From: Nakamurella flava
GTDB lineage: Bacteria; Actinomycetota; Actinomycetes; Mycobacteriales; Nakamurellaceae
Length of the DNA: 64,000 bases
Direction: 5' to 3'
Assembly: GCF_005298075.1 (NCBI RefSeq)
Contig: NZ_SZZH01000001.1
Location: forward strand, 1,178,001-1,242,000
The translations under genes and the position numbers were made by a program. The notes under the pieces are model-generated. The model saw only the letters and a program-made list of their open reading frames with translations. It was not told the DNA's origin and ran no database searches. This document shows, one piece after another, positions 30,067 through 40,772 of the stretch (its first letter is position 1; every line of letters begins with the position of its first letter).

Positions 30067-30390
30067 ATGATCGCGCATCTGGTGGCTTTCACCTTCAAGC
30101 CGGAGGTGACCGACGAGCAGATCTCCGGACTCACGGCCGCCCTGACCGCCCTGGGGGCCGAATTGCCGTCGGTCAAGGCCTACCTGGCCGGGCCGAATCT
30201 GCACCTGCGGCCCCAGGGCGCCGACTACGGGGTGCTGGCCGTCGTCGAGGACCAGGCCGGGCTGGACGCCTACCTCGACAGCCCGCAGCACAAGCAGGCT
30301 TTCACCGACTATCTCGGACCGATGACCCAATCTCGGTCCGCCGTCCAGATCCCTTTCAGCGCAGACGTTTTCGCAGCGCTGACCGGCTGA
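30067..30390 (+). CDS. Dabb family (stress-responsive alpha/beta-barrel) protein
   Basis: 107 residues: MIAHLVAFTFKPEVTD... and the DYGVLAVVEDQAGLDAYLDS block are typical of the dimeric ferredoxin-like Dabb fold. ATG 30067 has GAGGA 7 nt upstream. No catalytic residues are obvious; relatives range from unknown stress proteins to polyketide cyclases. It is the only plus-strand gene in this stretch, convergent with prmC. Confidence 0.83.
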   Translation: MIAHLVAFTFKPEVTDEQISGLTAALTALGAELPSVKAYLAGPNLHLRPQGADYGVLAVVEDQAGLDAYLDSPQHKQAFTDYLGPMTQSRSAVQIPFSADVFAALTG

Positions 30391-30424
30391 GCCACAGCTC
30401 CGGCGGAGGACCGGCGCCCAGGAC

Positions 30425-31390
30425 TCAGCGGCGCTGGTCGGCCGCGGCCAGCGGCACCCGGCGGGCGGTGACGAAACGCGGACGTCCGGTCAGATCGCGG
30501 TGGTCGGCGACGTCGGCCAGCACCCGGCGCCGGCGCAACATCTCGGGCACGGTCTCGCCGTGGGTGTCGTCGTGCTCGATGGCGAGCCATCCGTCCCGTT
30601 GCAGCAGGCTCGCGGCGACCGAGACGAGCGGACGGATGACATCCAGACCGTCGGCCCCGGCGAAGACCGCCTCGGCCGGGTCGTGGTCGGCCACCTCGGG
30701 CTCGACCGGGGTCGCGGCCGGCACGTACGGCGGATTGGAGACGACCACGTCGGCCGCACCGTCCAGATCGGACAGCAGGCGCTCGTCGAAGACGTCACCG
30801 CCGCGCAGCTCGATGGGGGTTCCGCCGGACTCGGCGTGGGCCGTGAGGTTGCGGCGGGTCCAGACCAGCGCCTCGACGGACTTCTCGACGGCGATCACGC
30901 GCGCGTCGGGCCGGGCCAGGGCGACGGCGATGGCGATGGCTCCGGTGCCGGTGCAGAGGTCGACCACCAGCGGCCGCTGGCGACCGCGGAGCGCACCCAC
31001 CACCCACTCGACCATGGACTCGGTCTCCGGACGCGGGATGAAGACTCCTGGTCCGACCGCGACGCGGGCGCGGCCGAGGTACCCGAACCCGGTCAGGTGC
31101 TGCAGCGGCACCCGCTCGGCCCGGCGGGCGACGAGCTCGGCATAGGCGGACACCCAGTCCGGCTCGACCAGCGGGGTCAGACCCAGCCGGGTCCGCTCCA
31201 CCCCGAGCAGGTGGGCGGCGAGCTCCTCGGCATCCACCCCGGGCGACGCCACGCCCGCCTGTCCCAGCGTCACGGCCGCAGCCCGGACGGCGGCGCGCAG
31301 CGACTGCCGCTGCCCGGGAGCGGTGACCCGGCCGGGCACCGAATGCCGGCTCGGCACCTCCCCGGCCTCGACCTCCACCGGTCCGGTCAC
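30425..31390 (-). CDS. prmC: Peptide chain release factor N5-glutamine methyltransferase PrmC
   Basis: 321 residues. Methylates the Gln of the GGQ motif of RF1/RF2. N-terminal helical substrate domain, then a Rossmann methyltransferase with [16 protein letters not shown] for SAM and VVSNPPYVP as the NPPY active site. The GTG start at 31390 overlaps the prfA stop (GTGA), coupling modifier and substrate. Confidence 0.95.
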   Translation of the reverse strand: MTGPVEVEAGEVPSRHSVPGRVTAPGQRQSLRAAVRAAAVTLGQAGVASPGVDAEELAAHLLGVERTRLGLTPLVEPDWVSAYAELVARRAERVPLQHLTGFGYLGRARVAVGPGVFIPRPETESMVEWVVGALRGRQRPLVVDLCTGTGAIAIAVALARPDARVIAVEKSVEALVWTRRNLTAHAESGGTPIELRGGDVFDERLLSDLDGAADVVVSNPPYVPAATPVEPEVADHDPAEAVFAGADGLDVIRPLVSVAASLLQRDGWLAIEHDDTHGETVPEMLRRRRVLADVADHRDLTGRPRFVTARRVPLAAADQRR

Positions 31391-32478
31391 GACGAGGCGC
31401 CGAGACGCTCGGCACGATCCGCGGCGGCCAGGGCGTCCAGCACGGCGTCCAGCTCGCCGTCCAGCACGGCGTCGAGGTTGTAGGCCTTGTACCCGACCCG
31501 GTGGTCGGCGATCCGGTTCTCGGGGTAGTTGTACGTCCGCACCCGTTCGGAGCGGTCGACCGTGCGTACCTGGGAGCGGCGGGCGTCCGCAGCAGCGGCC
31601 TCGGCCTCGGCCCGGGCCGCGGCCAGGATCCGCGAGCGGAGGATCCGCATCGCCTGTTCCTTGTTCTGCAGCTGGGACTTTTCGTTCTGGCAGGACACGA
31701 CGATGCCGGTGGGCAGGTGCGTGATGCGCACCGCGGAATCGGTGGTGTTGACCGACTGACCGCCGGGGCCGGACGAACGGAACACGTCGATGCGCAGGTC
31801 GGCATCGGCGATGGTGACCTCGTCGTCGGTGTCCTCGGCCTCGGGGGTGACGAAGACGCCGGCGGCGGAGGTGTGCACCCGGCCCTGCGACTCGGTGACC
31901 GGGACCCGCTGGACGCGGTGGACGCCGCCCTCGAACTTCAGCCGCGCCCAGACACCGTCCGCCGGAGCCGGCGAGCCCGGCGCCTTGACGGCCACGGTGA
32001 CGTCCTTGTAGCCGCCGAGGTCGGAGTCGGTCGCGGAGAGCACCTCGGTCTTCCAGCCGTGGCGTTCGGCGTAGCGCAGGTACATCCGGATGAGGTCGCC
32101 GGCGAACAGGGCCGATTCCTCGCCGCCCTCCCCCGCCTTGACCTCGACCAGCACGTCCTTGGCGTCGTCCGGATCCCGGGGCACGAGCAGCTCGGCCAGC
32201 CGGGCTTCGAGCTCGTCGACCCGGACGTCGAGTTCCCGGGCCTCCTCGGCGAAGGAAGCGTCCTCGCCGGCCAGCTCGCGGGCGGCCGCCAGATCCCCGC
32301 GGGCCGTGGCCAGCTCGTTGGCGGTCGTCACGATGGGCGTCAGCTCGGCGTACCGCCGACCCAGGCGACGGGCCCGGCCCTGGTCGGCGTGCACCGCCGG
32401 GTCGGACAGGGCCTGTTCGAGTTCGGCGTACTCGCGGACGAACTCCGCCACTCGGGACGACGTGGGCGTGCTCGTCAT
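31387..32478 (-). CDS. prfA: Peptide chain release factor 1
   Basis: 363 residues. Terminates translation at UAA/UAG. The GGQ loop is [17 protein letters not shown] and the stop-codon recognition motif of RF1 appears as PAPADGVW... preceded by the usual domain 2; the PxT-type segment is within [23 protein letters not shown] 32478. It is coupled to prmC and lies 145 bp after rpmE. Confidence 0.95.
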   Translation of the reverse strand: MTSTPTSSRVAEFVREYAELEQALSDPAVHADQGRARRLGRRYAELTPIVTTANELATARGDLAAARELAGEDASFAEEARELDVRVDELEARLAELLVPRDPDDAKDVLVEVKAGEGGEESALFAGDLIRMYLRYAERHGWKTEVLSATDSDLGGYKDVTVAVKAPGSPAPADGVWARLKFEGGVHRVQRVPVTESQGRVHTSAAGVFVTPEAEDTDDEVTIADADLRIDVFRSSGPGGQSVNTTDSAVRITHLPTGIVVSCQNEKSQLQNKEQAMRILRSRILAAARAEAEAAAADARRSQVRTVDRSERVRTYNYPENRIADHRVGYKAYNLDAVLDGELDAVLDALAAADRAERLGASS

Positions 32479-32535
32479 TCGGGCCTCTCAGGTGTCGATC
32501 GAAACTGCTGGGACCACGGACCGCCGGAAACGCCG

Positions 32536-32572
32536 ACGGCGCCCGGCGACCACTTTCGGTCGCGGGCGCCGT
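32536..32572 (-). terminator. Hairpin terminator between rpmE and prfA
   Basis: Long G/C stem formed by ACGGCGCCCGGCGACC and GGTCGCGGGCGCCGT with a single bulged G and a short loop, about 50 nt past the rpmE stop. Confidence 0.65.
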
Positions 32573-32623
32573 GGACGAGCTCGGACAACGCTCGGCGGGC
32601 CGGTCGGGACCGGCCCGACCAGG

Positions 32624-32836
32624 TCAGCGGCTGCGCTTGCCGTACCGGGCCTCGAAGCGGGCCACGCGGCCGCCGGTGTCCAGGATCTTCTGCTTGCCCG
32701 TGTAGAACGGGTGGCACGCCGAGCAGACCTCGACCGTGATCTTGCCGCCGTCGGCGGTGCTGCGGGTGGTGAAGGTGTTGCCGCAACCGCAGCTGACCTC
32801 GGTGGTGCCGTACTGGGGGTGAATGCCGGACTTCAT
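32624..32836 (-). CDS. rpmE: 50S ribosomal protein L31 (zinc-binding, C+ form)
   Basis: 70 residues from ATG 32836. The four zinc-binding cysteines appear as CGCG and CSAC, giving the C+ type that is used when zinc is plentiful. The end [20 protein letters not shown] is typical. The AAAGGATCC leader in the transcript gives a good ribosome-binding site. It sits between rho and prfA as in other actinobacteria. Confidence 0.95.
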   Translation of the reverse strand: MKSGIHPQYGTTEVSCGCGNTFTTRSTADGGKITVEVCSACHPFYTGKQKILDTGGRVARFEARYGKRSR

Positions 32837-33112
32837 CTCTTGGGATCCTTTCGTGGCGCCGGGTCGCCCGTCACGGCCGTTCCGAGATGGACGCGGGAGA
32901 GGGACGTGAACCGGTACCGGGAGTGGGTGCGGGTCGCACGGGTACTGCAACGCGGATGACGGACAGTCATCGCGCGCCGACCGTCCAGTATTCCATGAGC
33001 GGAACGGTCTGCCGCACCAGCCGGAATCCAGCCGGCGCGACACCGCGGACAACGCCCGCCCCCGGCCAGGTATTCCGGCTGCGGGAGCGAGCGTTTGCCT
33101 GCGGTACGCAGA

Positions 33113-35209
33113 TCAGTCGCGTTCCCCGCCGGGGGCGTTCTTGGCCACCTGCATGAGGAACTCGACGTTGCTGCGGGTCTTGCGCAGCCGGTCCAGGACC
33201 AGCTCCAGCGCCGGCTGGGTGTCCAGCGCGGCGAGCAGCCGACGGAGCTTGACCACCACGGCCAGCTCGTCCGGCGACATCAGCAGGTCTTCCTTACGGG
33301 TCGACGACTGGTCGACGTCGATCGCCGGGAAGATCCGCTTGTCGGCGAGGCGCCGGTCGAGCTTGAGCTCGGCGTTGCCGGTGCCCTTGAACTCCTCGAA
33401 GATCACCGTGTCACCGGCCGACCCGGTCTCGACCAGGGCCGAGGCGAAGATGGTCAGCGAGCCGCCGTTCTCGATGTTGCGGGCCGCGCCGAGGAAACGC
33501 TTCGGCGGGAACAGCGCGGTCGAGTCGACACCACCGGACAGGATGCGCCCGGACGCCGGGGCGGCCAGGTTGTAGGCCCGCCCGAGCCGGGTGATCGAGT
33601 CGAGCAGCACCACGACGTCCTTGCCCATCTCGACGAGGCGCTTGGCCCGCTCGATGGACAGCTCGGCGACCAGGGTGTGGTCGGCCGGCGGGCGGTCGAA
33701 GGTCGAGGCGATGACCTCGCCCTTCACCGACCGCTGCATGTCGGTGACCTCCTCCGGCCGCTCGTCGACGAGCACGACCATGAGGTGGCATTCCGGATTG
33801 TTGGTCGCGATGGCGTTGGCGATGGCCTGCATGACCATCGTCTTGCCGGCCTTGGGCGGCGACACGATCAGCGCCCGCTGGCCCTTGCCGACCGGCATGA
33901 CCAGGTCGATGACCCGGGTGGTCAGCAGATGGGACTCGGTCTCCAGGCGCAGCCGCTCGTTCGGGTACAGCGGGGTGAGCTTGGTGAACTCGGGCCGCTG
34001 GCGGGCCTCCTCGGGGGTGAGGCCGTTGACGGTGTCCAGCCGGACCAGGGCGTTGAACTTCTGCCGGGACTGCTCCCCGTCACGCAGCGCCCGCACCGCA
34101 CCGGTGACGGCATCGCCGCGCCGAAGGCCGTTCTTGCGGACCTGGGAGAGCGAGACGTAGACGTCGTTCGGCCCGGTGAGGTAGCCGGAGGTCCGGATGA
34201 ACGCGTACGAATCCAGGACGTCCAGGATGCCTGCGACGGGCACCAGCACGTCGTCCTCGCGGATCTCGGGGTCACGGCCACCGCCGACGGGCTCGTTGTC
34301 GGCGAAGCGGTCCCGGCCCCGGCGGTTGCGATCCCGGTACCGACGACCACGCCGGCCGCGGCCGTCGCCCTCGTCGTCGTCCCGATCGTTGCGGTCCCGA
34401 TCGTTGCGGTCGTTGCGACGGTTGTCGCCGCGGTCGTTGCGAGTGTCGCCGCGGTCGGTCTGGCGGTCGTTGCGGTTGTCGCCGCCCCGATCGTTCTGCC
34501 GTTCGCTGCGGTTCTCACCCCGGTTGTCCCGGTTGTCGGAGCGGCCGCCCTCGGCCCGGGTGTCGGTGCCGGCGTCGGCGGAACCGTCCGTGGACCGGTC
34601 ACCGGCGTCGGTGGTGCCCTCGCTGTTATCCGTGCGGTCCCCGCGATCCCGGTCCCGCCGGTTGCGGCGTGAGCGTCGGTTGCGGGGGTTGTCGTCACGG
34701 CCATCGGCGTCGGCCCGCTCGGCCCGCTCGTCGGTGCGAGCGGGTGCGGCGCTGTCGGCGCCGTTCACGGTCGCCTCGGGGGCGGAGGCCTCCGAGCGGG
34801 GCGTCGTCGACGCCGGCGCGGGCTGGTCGACGACCGGCGGGGCCACCTCGGTCAGCGGGAGCTGCGGCTCGGCACCGTTGCTGCCGGCCGCGGCGGTGTG
34901 CCCGTTGCTGGTCGCGGCGCCGTTGCGGCGCCGGCCGTTGCTGGTGGCGGCGGAGGTGGTGTCCGCCGGAGTGGAGGCCGCCGCGGGCGCGGCGGAACCG
35001 CCACCCTGCTTGGCGGAGATGGCGGCCACGAGGTCGCCCTTGCGCATGCCCGACGTGCCCTTGATGCCGAGCTCGCCGGCGAGGGTCTTGAGATCGGCCA
35101 GGACCATTCCCGTCAGACCGGGGCCGCGACGACGGCTCTTGGTGGCCGTGGAAGCCGACCCGGTCTCGGTGACCTGGGGGGCGTCGAGCGACTCAGTGGT
35201 CTCGCTCAC
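33113..35209 (-). CDS. rho: Transcription termination factor Rho with long disordered N-terminal insert
   Basis: 698 residues, about 280 more than E. coli Rho. N-terminal Rho_N domain (TGMVLADLKTLAGELGIKG), then roughly residues 70-320 of low complexity: first Ala/Thr/Ser/Pro-rich, then repeats of Arg, Asn and Asp (NDRGDNRRNDRNDRDRND). The RNA-binding domain follows (SYAFIRTSGYL), then Walker A SPPKAGKTMVMQAI, LVDERPEEVTDM and the R/Q loops (DSITRLGRAYN). GTG 35209 has AAAGGA upstream. Actinobacterial Rho inserts raise RNA affinity and may phase-separate. Ends in GERD. Confidence 0.94.
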   Translation of the reverse strand: MSETTESLDAPQVTETGSASTATKSRRRGPGLTGMVLADLKTLAGELGIKGTSGMRKGDLVAAISAKQGGGSAAPAAASTPADTTSAATSNGRRRNGAATSNGHTAAAGSNGAEPQLPLTEVAPPVVDQPAPASTTPRSEASAPEATVNGADSAAPARTDERAERADADGRDDNPRNRRSRRNRRDRDRGDRTDNSEGTTDAGDRSTDGSADAGTDTRAEGGRSDNRDNRGENRSERQNDRGGDNRNDRQTDRGDTRNDRGDNRRNDRNDRDRNDRDDDEGDGRGRRGRRYRDRNRRGRDRFADNEPVGGGRDPEIREDDVLVPVAGILDVLDSYAFIRTSGYLTGPNDVYVSLSQVRKNGLRRGDAVTGAVRALRDGEQSRQKFNALVRLDTVNGLTPEEARQRPEFTKLTPLYPNERLRLETESHLLTTRVIDLVMPVGKGQRALIVSPPKAGKTMVMQAIANAIATNNPECHLMVVLVDERPEEVTDMQRSVKGEVIASTFDRPPADHTLVAELSIERAKRLVEMGKDVVVLLDSITRLGRAYNLAAPASGRILSGGVDSTALFPPKRFLGAARNIENGGSLTIFASALVETGSAGDTVIFEEFKGTGNAELKLDRRLADKRIFPAIDVDQSSTRKEDLLMSPDELAVVVKLRRLLAALDTQPALELVLDRLRKTRSNVEFLMQVAKNAPGGERD

Positions 35210-35657
35210 GCGAATCCTTTCGTGTCCGACGCAGCGTGCGCCGGAGGTTGTGCACCGCGGACCGATGGCCATGCGGTGGACTGCCGTTCCGCGTCCGGAG
35301 GATGCGGAGGAGGGGTGATCACCGTCGACCGCGTGGACCTGAGTGTGTCGGTGGACATCGACTCGGGGATCGAGGCGGCCGAACCTGCGGCAGGGGTTCC
35401 GGTTCCCACTCGGGATACGAGAGGAGACGGAAGGCCCGGTCTTGTGCGATGGATGACCGTGCCCCGGTGCCCTGGCGTGCCTCACCCCGGGAACCGAGGC
35501 AGCGGGAGGAGGTACATGACGCCCGGCGAGCACAGCCGGTGATCAGTGTCCACAGTAACCGCTGCTGACGCCGGTCAGCAACCGACACGCCATCACCCGT
35601 GGGCGAACGGCGTCGCACCACACGATCTCACCGCACCGGCGGCCCGGTGCGACCTGA
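35210..35657. other. Intergenic region between thrB and rho
   Basis: 448 bp with no supportable gene. It must hold the rho promoter and leader; many rho genes are autoregulated through a long leader. A short hairpin TGCTGAC / GTCAGCA lies at 35563-35580, 78 nt past thrB, too weak to be called a firm terminator. Confidence 0.6.
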
Positions 35658-36632
35658 TCAGGACGAACGTCGGTCACCTTCGGTGACGACGACCGCGCCT
35701 GCCGTGTCGACCGTGAGCTCGGCCGCGTCGAAACCCGGGCGTCGCCAGGCCTGGACGTCCAGCGCGGACGTCGTCAGCACCAGCACCGACGGACCCGCAC
35801 CCGAGATCATGGCCGGGTAACCGGCGGCCCGGAGTTCCCGCACCAGGGCGGCCGACGCCGGCATGGCCGCCGCCCGGTAGTCCTGGTGCAGCCGGTCCGC
35901 CGTCGCGGCCCACAGGTGAGTCGGATCGGCGGTGACGGCGTGCACGAACAACGCGGCGGCCCCGACGTTGGCGACGGCGTCCCGGTGCGGGACCGACGCC
36001 GGCAGCAGACCCCGGGCGTGTTCGGTGCTGCTGGCGGTGTGGGCCCCGAACAGGACTGCCCTGATCTGCGGGTGCACCGTCCGGGACACCACGGCGGGAC
36101 GACCGTCGGCACCGGTCGCAGCGATGGTGAATCCGCCCAGCAGGGCCGGCGCCACGTTGTCGGGGTGCCCCTCCATGGCGACGGCCAGATCGAGCACGTC
36201 GGCCTCGGACAGCTCGATCGGCGCACCCAGCTGGACCGACAGGGCGCGGCCGACCAGCAGTCCACCGACGATGGCGGCGGCCGACGAGCCCTGGCCCCCG
36301 CCGTGCGGGATGCGGTTGGTGCACGACAGGCGCAGCCCGGGCAGCGGACCGGGACGACCGGCCGCGGCGAACGCCCGGGCGATCGCGCGGACCACGAGAT
36401 GGTCGGCGGTGCGCGGAACCTCATCGGCGCCCTGTCCGGTCACCTCGATGACGAGTTCGCCGTCGGCACCGCCGGTGAGCTCGGCGCTCAGCTCGTCGTG
36501 GCGACCCAGCGCCAACCCGAAGCAGTCGAAGCCGGCCCCGAGGTTGGCCGACGTGGCCGGGGTCTGGACGACGACCGGCGGATGTCCCGGTCGTCCCGTC
36601 GCCGGGTCGACCGTCACGGCGGAGTCGGTCAT
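35658..36632 (-). CDS. thrB: Homoserine kinase
   Basis: 324 residues from ATG 36632. GHMP kinase phosphorylating homoserine, the fourth step from aspartate to threonine. Motif 1 is [18 protein letters not shown]; the ATP loop is [16 protein letters not shown]; a C-terminal GAGPSVL completes the GHMP set. The ATG overlaps the thrC stop (ATGA). Its C-terminal tail is slightly longer than usual. Confidence 0.94.
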   Translation of the reverse strand: MTDSAVTVDPATGRPGHPPVVVQTPATSANLGAGFDCFGLALGRHDELSAELTGGADGELVIEVTGQGADEVPRTADHLVVRAIARAFAAAGRPGPLPGLRLSCTNRIPHGGGQGSSAAAIVGGLLVGRALSVQLGAPIELSEADVLDLAVAMEGHPDNVAPALLGGFTIAATGADGRPAVVSRTVHPQIRAVLFGAHTASSTEHARGLLPASVPHRDAVANVGAAALFVHAVTADPTHLWAATADRLHQDYRAAAMPASAALVRELRAAGYPAMISGAGPSVLVLTTSALDVQAWRRPGFDAAELTVDTAGAVVVTEGDRRSS

Positions 36633-37813
36633 CGCAGTTCGAGGGCCTCGGCCACGGCCTCGGCGGCCACCGGGACGACCGTCGGCGGGGTCATCCACCC
36701 CATGGCGGTGTCCGGGTCCTTCAGGCCGTTGCCGGTGACCGTGCAGACCACCAGCGGACGGTCCCCGCCGGGCCCGCCGGTGAGGCGTCCGTCGGCGGCG
36801 GTGACCAGGAGGCCGGCCACGGAGGCGGCCGATGCCGGCTCGACGAACACCCCCTCGGTGGTGGCCAGCAGCCGGGCGGCCGCCAGGATCTGCTCGTCGG
36901 TCACCGCGTCGATCAGCCCACCGGACTCGTCCCGGGCGCCGGTCGCGCCGTTCCACGAGGCGGGGGCGCCGATGCGGATGGCCGTGGCGATGGTCTCGGG
37001 TGCGGACACCGGGTGACCGAGGACCAGCGGCGCCGCTCCGGCCGCCTGGAACCCGAACATGCGCGGCGTCGTCTCGATGACGCCGTCGGCCGCGTACTCC
37101 CGGTAGCCCTTCCAGTAGGCGGTGATGTTGCCCGCGTTGCCGACGGGCAGGCAGTGCACGTCGGGCGCGCGACCGAGCACGTCGCAGATCTCGAACGCGG
37201 CGGTCTTCTGGCCCTCGATGCGCACCGGGTTGACCGAGTTGACCAGCGCGATGACGTCCTCCTGCGCGGCCGCCGTCTTGCGGGCCAGCTCCAGACAGTC
37301 GTCGAAGTTGCCCTGGACCTGCAGGATCCGGGCGCCGTACGCCACGGCCTGGGCCAGTTTGCCGGCGGCGATCTTGCCCTGCGGCACCAGGACCGCGCTG
37401 GTCAGTCCGGCACGGGCCGCGTAGGCGGCGGCCGAGGCCGAGGTGTTTCCGGTGGAGGCGCAGATGACGGCCTGCACCCCGGACGCGAGGGCGTGGGTGA
37501 CGGCGACGGTCATCCCGCGGTCCTTGAACGACCCGGTCGGGTTCGCGCCCTCCACCTTGAGGTAGACATCCGCGCCCGTCCGGCGGGACAGTTCGGGAGC
37601 GGGGACCAGGGGTGTCCCACCCTCGAGCAGGGTGATCACCCGGGCGCCGTCGGGGACCGGGACCCGGTCCGCGTAGGCGGCGATCAACCCCGGCCAACCG
37701 GCCTGGGCCGGCACTCGATCGATCCGTCGTTCGTCCACCGTCGTGTGCTGCACCGGTGTCATCACCCCATCACCTGCATCACCGACGTCCTGCTGCCGCA
37801 CCGAAGTCGTCAT
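36629..37813 (-). CDS. thrC: Threonine synthase
   Basis: 394 residues (or 377 from ATG 37762). PLP enzyme turning O-phosphohomoserine into threonine. The PLP lysine is in [13 protein letters not shown] and the phosphate-binding loop is [14 protein letters not shown]. The upstream start at 37813 overlaps the hom stop (ATGA), but the first 17 residues come from a 48-bp tandem duplication of the hom end (see repeat at 37742-37837). The second [16 protein letters not shown], is likely the ancestral start. Confidence 0.94.
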   Translation of the reverse strand: MTTSVRQQDVGDAGDGVMTPVQHTTVDERRIDRVPAQAGWPGLIAAYADRVPVPDGARVITLLEGGTPLVPAPELSRRTGADVYLKVEGANPTGSFKDRGMTVAVTHALASGVQAVICASTGNTSASAAAYAARAGLTSAVLVPQGKIAAGKLAQAVAYGARILQVQGNFDDCLELARKTAAAQEDVIALVNSVNPVRIEGQKTAAFEICDVLGRAPDVHCLPVGNAGNITAYWKGYREYAADGVIETTPRMFGFQAAGAAPLVLGHPVSAPETIATAIRIGAPASWNGATGARDESGGLIDAVTDEQILAAARLLATTEGVFVEPASAASVAGLLVTAADGRLTGGPGGDRPLVVCTVTGNGLKDPDTAMGWMTPPTVVPVAAEAVAEALELR

Positions 37814-37837
37814 CCCATGACCCGCATCACCGACGTC
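37742..37837. repeat. 48-bp imperfect tandem duplication at the hom/thrC junction
   Basis: Two copies, 37790-37837 and 37742-37789. Each reads (minus strand) GACGTCGGTGATGC, then GGT(C/G)ATGGG, then an ATGAC start, then GGTGC(G/A)GCA. Copies differ by a few substitutions and 3-nt indels. The duplication doubles the stop/start overlap region, giving thrC two candidate ATGs. Confidence 0.8.
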
Positions 37838-39117
37838 ACCTGGCGAACCGATTCGAGATCGGCCAGCGAGGCCACCGTACCGGCCAGGGCGGCGTCCGGA
37901 GCGCCGTGCGTGACGACGACCAGGCTCGCGTCGTCGTCCCGACCCTCCTGCCGGACGGTCGAGATCGAGACCCCGGCCTCGGCGAACGCCCCGGCGACGG
38001 CGGCGAGGACCCCGGCCCGGTCGGCGACGTCGAGGTCGATGTGGTAGCGGCTGAGGACCTCCCCCATGGGCTGGACGGGCAACGCCGCATAGGCCGATTC
38101 GCGGGGGCCGCGGCCGCCGGCGACCCGGTTGCGGGCGACGGCGACGAGGTCGCCGAGGACGGCCGACGCGGTTGGGGCGCCACCGGCGCCGGGACCGTAG
38201 AACATGAGCCGACCGGCGGCCTCGGCCTCGACGTAGACGGCGTTGTAGGCGCCGTCCACGACGGCCAGCGGATGGCTGCGCGGGACCATGACCGGGTGCA
38301 CGCGGGCCGACACCGACTCGACGGGCCCGCCGTCCGGGCCGGTCGCCGTGGTGCGCTCGCAGATGGCCAGCAGCTTGATGACGCTGCCCAGCCGGGCGGC
38401 GGCGGCGACGTCCGAGGCGCTGACGGCCGAGATGCCCTCCCGGTAGACGTCGGCGGCGCCGACCCGGGTGTGGAACCCGATGGACGCGAGGATCGCGGCC
38501 TTGGCCGCGGCGTCGAACCCGTCGACGTCGGCAGTCGGGTCGGCCTCGGCGTAGCCGAGCCGGGTGGCCTCGGCCAGCGCCTCGTCGTAACCCATCCCGT
38601 CGGCGGTCATCGCCGACAGGATGTAGTTGGTGGTGCCGTTGACGATGCCGAGGATGCGGGTGATGCGGTCACCGGCCAGCGACTCGCGGAGCGGCCGGAT
38701 GAGCGGGATGGCCCCGGCCACCGCCGCCTCGAAGTACAGGTCGGTGCCGACCGCGTCGGCGGTGGCGTACAGCTCCGGACCGTGCTCGGCCAGCAGCGCC
38801 TTGTTGGCGGTGACCACTCCGGCCCCCCGGCGCAGCGCGGTGAGCAGCAGGTCCTTCGTCGGCTCGATCCCGCCGATGACCTCGACGATCACGTCGACGT
38901 CCTCGCGGGCCACCAGGGCGGCGGCGTCGGTGGTGAGCAGCTCCGCCGGGATGTCGGCGTGCCGATTGGGGCGACGGACCGCCACCCCGACCAGTTCCAG
39001 CCGCGCACCCACCCGGGCGGCGAGTTCGTCGGCCTGCTCGGTGAGCAGCCGGACCACCTGCGATCCGACGACCCCGGCCCCGAGCACCCCGACCCGGACG
39101 ACCTGTTCGGCGCTCAT
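37810..39117 (-). CDS. hom: Homoserine dehydrogenase
   Basis: 435 residues from ATG 39117. NAD(P)-dependent reduction of aspartate semialdehyde to homoserine. Rossmann motif [13 protein letters not shown], catalytic region [11 protein letters not shown] and the family signature ILNGTTNYI-like [12 protein letters not shown]. It has a C-terminal ACT domain ([19 protein letters not shown]), implying feedback by threonine as in corynebacteria. The ATG overlaps the stop of the 78-residue membrane gene (ATGA). A longer frame to 39156 runs into that gene and is not needed. Confidence 0.94.
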   Translation of the reverse strand: MSAEQVVRVGVLGAGVVGSQVVRLLTEQADELAARVGARLELVGVAVRRPNRHADIPAELLTTDAAALVAREDVDVIVEVIGGIEPTKDLLLTALRRGAGVVTANKALLAEHGPELYATADAVGTDLYFEAAVAGAIPLIRPLRESLAGDRITRILGIVNGTTNYILSAMTADGMGYDEALAEATRLGYAEADPTADVDGFDAAAKAAILASIGFHTRVGAADVYREGISAVSASDVAAAARLGSVIKLLAICERTTATGPDGGPVESVSARVHPVMVPRSHPLAVVDGAYNAVYVEAEAAGRLMFYGPGAGGAPTASAVLGDLVAVARNRVAGGRGPRESAYAALPVQPMGEVLSRYHIDLDVADRAGVLAAVAGAFAEAGVSISTVRQEGRDDDASLVVVTHGAPDAALAGTVASLADLESVRQVTSVMRVMG

Positions 39118-39350
39118 CGGGCACGTCCGCGACGGGTGGTGGCGCGGAAGACCCACACGGCGTAGCCCAGCAGGGCGATGACGACGGCCACGGCCAGCAC
39201 GGCGATCGTGGTGTTCAACCAGTCCGGCATGGCCGGCTTGATCAGCACCACCACGATGAGAACGGCGGCCAGTCCGAGGAGGACGACCCCGGGCACCAGG
39301 GACGGCGGCTTCGGCTCACTGAGCGGGGCGGGTTCTGGGGTGGTCACCAT
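39114..39350 (-). CDS. Small two-helix membrane protein between lysA and hom
   Basis: 78 residues: a Pro/Glu-rich cytoplasmic start ([17 protein letters not shown]), two membrane helices ([19 protein letters not shown] and [21 protein letters not shown]) and a basic tail [13 protein letters not shown] 39350 overlaps the end of lysA by 7 bp and its stop overlaps the hom ATG, so it is embedded in the operon and surely translated. I do not recognise a family. Short proteins of this topology often modulate a partner membrane protein, but nothing here names one. Confidence 0.72.
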   Translation of the reverse strand: MVTTPEPAPLSEPKPPSLVPGVVLLGLAAVLIVVVLIKPAMPDWLNTTIAVLAVAVVIALLGYAVWVFRATTRRGRAR

Positions 39351-40762
39351 TTCTCCAGCAGCATGAGGTCGTCGTCGGTCTCGCGGCGCAGCATCAGACG
39401 GGTGTCCCCGGCCGCCACGGTCACCACGGGCGGGCGGGGAACGCGGTTGTAGTTGCTGGACATCGCGTAGCAGTAGGCCCCGGTCGCGGCCACGGCCAGC
39501 AGGTCGCCGACGACGAGGTCCGCCGGCAGGTAGCAGTCCCGGACCACGACATCGCCGGCCTCGCAGTGTTTGCCGACGATCCGGCAGAGCACGGGGGCGG
39601 CGTCCGAGTCGCGGGAGGCCAGCACGGCGGTGTAGTCCGCGTCGTAGAGCGCGGTCCGGATGTTGTCGCTCATCCCGCCGTCGACGGAGACGTAGCGGCG
39701 CACCAGCCCGCCGTCCAGCGCGACGTCCTTGATGGTGCCGACCTGGTAGACGGTGACCCCACCCGGCCCGGCGATGGCCCGGCCCGGCTCGACGACCACG
39801 TGCGGGGTGGCGACCCCCGCGAACTGGCACTCCCGGGACACGATGTCGAGCAACGACTTCGCCATCGCGTCGGGCGCGGGGGGATCGTCGGAGCCGACGT
39901 AGGCGATGCCCAGGCCGCCCCCGAGATCCAGCTCGGTGAGCGTATCGGCCAGCTCCGGGTGCTCCTGCTGGATGGCGGCCAGCAACCCCACCAGGCGGTG
40001 GGCGGACACCTCGAAGCCGGACGGGTCGAAGATCTGCGATCCGATGTGCGAGTGCAGGCCGATCAGTCGCAGGCCCCGGCAGACGACGATCCGCCGGACG
40101 GCCTCGGCGGCCGCTCCCCCGGCCAGGGAGAACCCGAACTTCTGGTCCTCGTGGGCGGTGGCGATGAACTCGTGGGTGTGCGCCTCCACACCGACGGTCA
40201 CCCGGATCATCAGCGGGATCGGGTCGTCCTCGCCACGATCGGCGCTCTCGACCAGTCCGGCCAGCCGGGCGATCTCGTCGAAGGAGTCGACGACGATCGC
40301 GCCGATCCGCGCCTCGACGGCCAGGGCCAGTTCGGCGTCGGACTTGTTCGATCCGTGCAGGGTGATCCGGCCGGCCGGGAAGCCGGCCCGCAGCGCCAGA
40401 TTCAGCTCGCCGCCGGAGCAGACGTCCAGCGACAGTCCCTCCTCGGTCAGCCACCGCAGCACCTCGGACGACAGGAACGCCTTGCCGGCGTAGTGCACGG
40501 CCTCGGCCGACCCGTAGGCGTTGGCGAAATCCCGGCAGCGCGAGCGGAAGTCGGCCTCGTCCATGGTCATCAGCGGAGTGCCGTAGTCGCCGGCGAGATC
40601 GCGCACGTCGACGCCGGCCAGGCGCAGGGCCCCACCCGGGCCGCGGTCGGCGTTGCGGGGCCAGACGTGCTGGTCCAGCCGGTTGGGATCGGCGGGTGCC
40701 TGTTCGGTCGGGCGGTCGGCATGCAGTTCGCCGGACCGGGGTCCGGCGGGGTGTGCTCTCAT
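39344..40762 (-). CDS. lysA: Diaminopimelate decarboxylase
   Basis: 472 residues from ATG 40762. PLP enzyme decarboxylating meso-diaminopimelate to lysine, the last step. The PLP lysine is in [11 protein letters not shown], the phosphate-binding turn is in [12 protein letters not shown], and the Cys that completes the active site across the dimer is in [10 protein letters not shown]. The 50-residue N-terminal extension before [15 protein letters not shown] is typical of actinobacteria. It begins 10 bp after argS. Confidence 0.94.
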   Translation of the reverse strand: MRAHPAGPRSGELHADRPTEQAPADPNRLDQHVWPRNADRGPGGALRLAGVDVRDLAGDYGTPLMTMDEADFRSRCRDFANAYGSAEAVHYAGKAFLSSEVLRWLTEEGLSLDVCSGGELNLALRAGFPAGRITLHGSNKSDAELALAVEARIGAIVVDSFDEIARLAGLVESADRGEDDPIPLMIRVTVGVEAHTHEFIATAHEDQKFGFSLAGGAAAEAVRRIVVCRGLRLIGLHSHIGSQIFDPSGFEVSAHRLVGLLAAIQQEHPELADTLTELDLGGGLGIAYVGSDDPPAPDAMAKSLLDIVSRECQFAGVATPHVVVEPGRAIAGPGGVTVYQVGTIKDVALDGGLVRRYVSVDGGMSDNIRTALYDADYTAVLASRDSDAAPVLCRIVGKHCEAGDVVVRDCYLPADLVVGDLLAVAATGAYCYAMSSNYNRVPRPPVVTVAAGDTRLMLRRETDDDLMLLEKW

Positions 40763-40772
40763 CGGTGTCTCG

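Noticed and set aside
34300-34560. Apparent short tandem repeats on the plus strand suggesting a CRISPR or VNTR
   Set aside because: They are codons for Arg/Asn/Asp in the low-complexity insert of Rho; no spacers or cas genes exist.
35210-35657. Small frames on both strands between thrB and rho
   Set aside because: Low-quality composition, no ribosome sites; the region is better explained as the rho leader/promoter.
39114-40454. Extended minus frame that could lengthen the 78-residue membrane protein
   Set aside because: It would lie inside lysA out of frame; the short form starting at 39350 is the credible gene.
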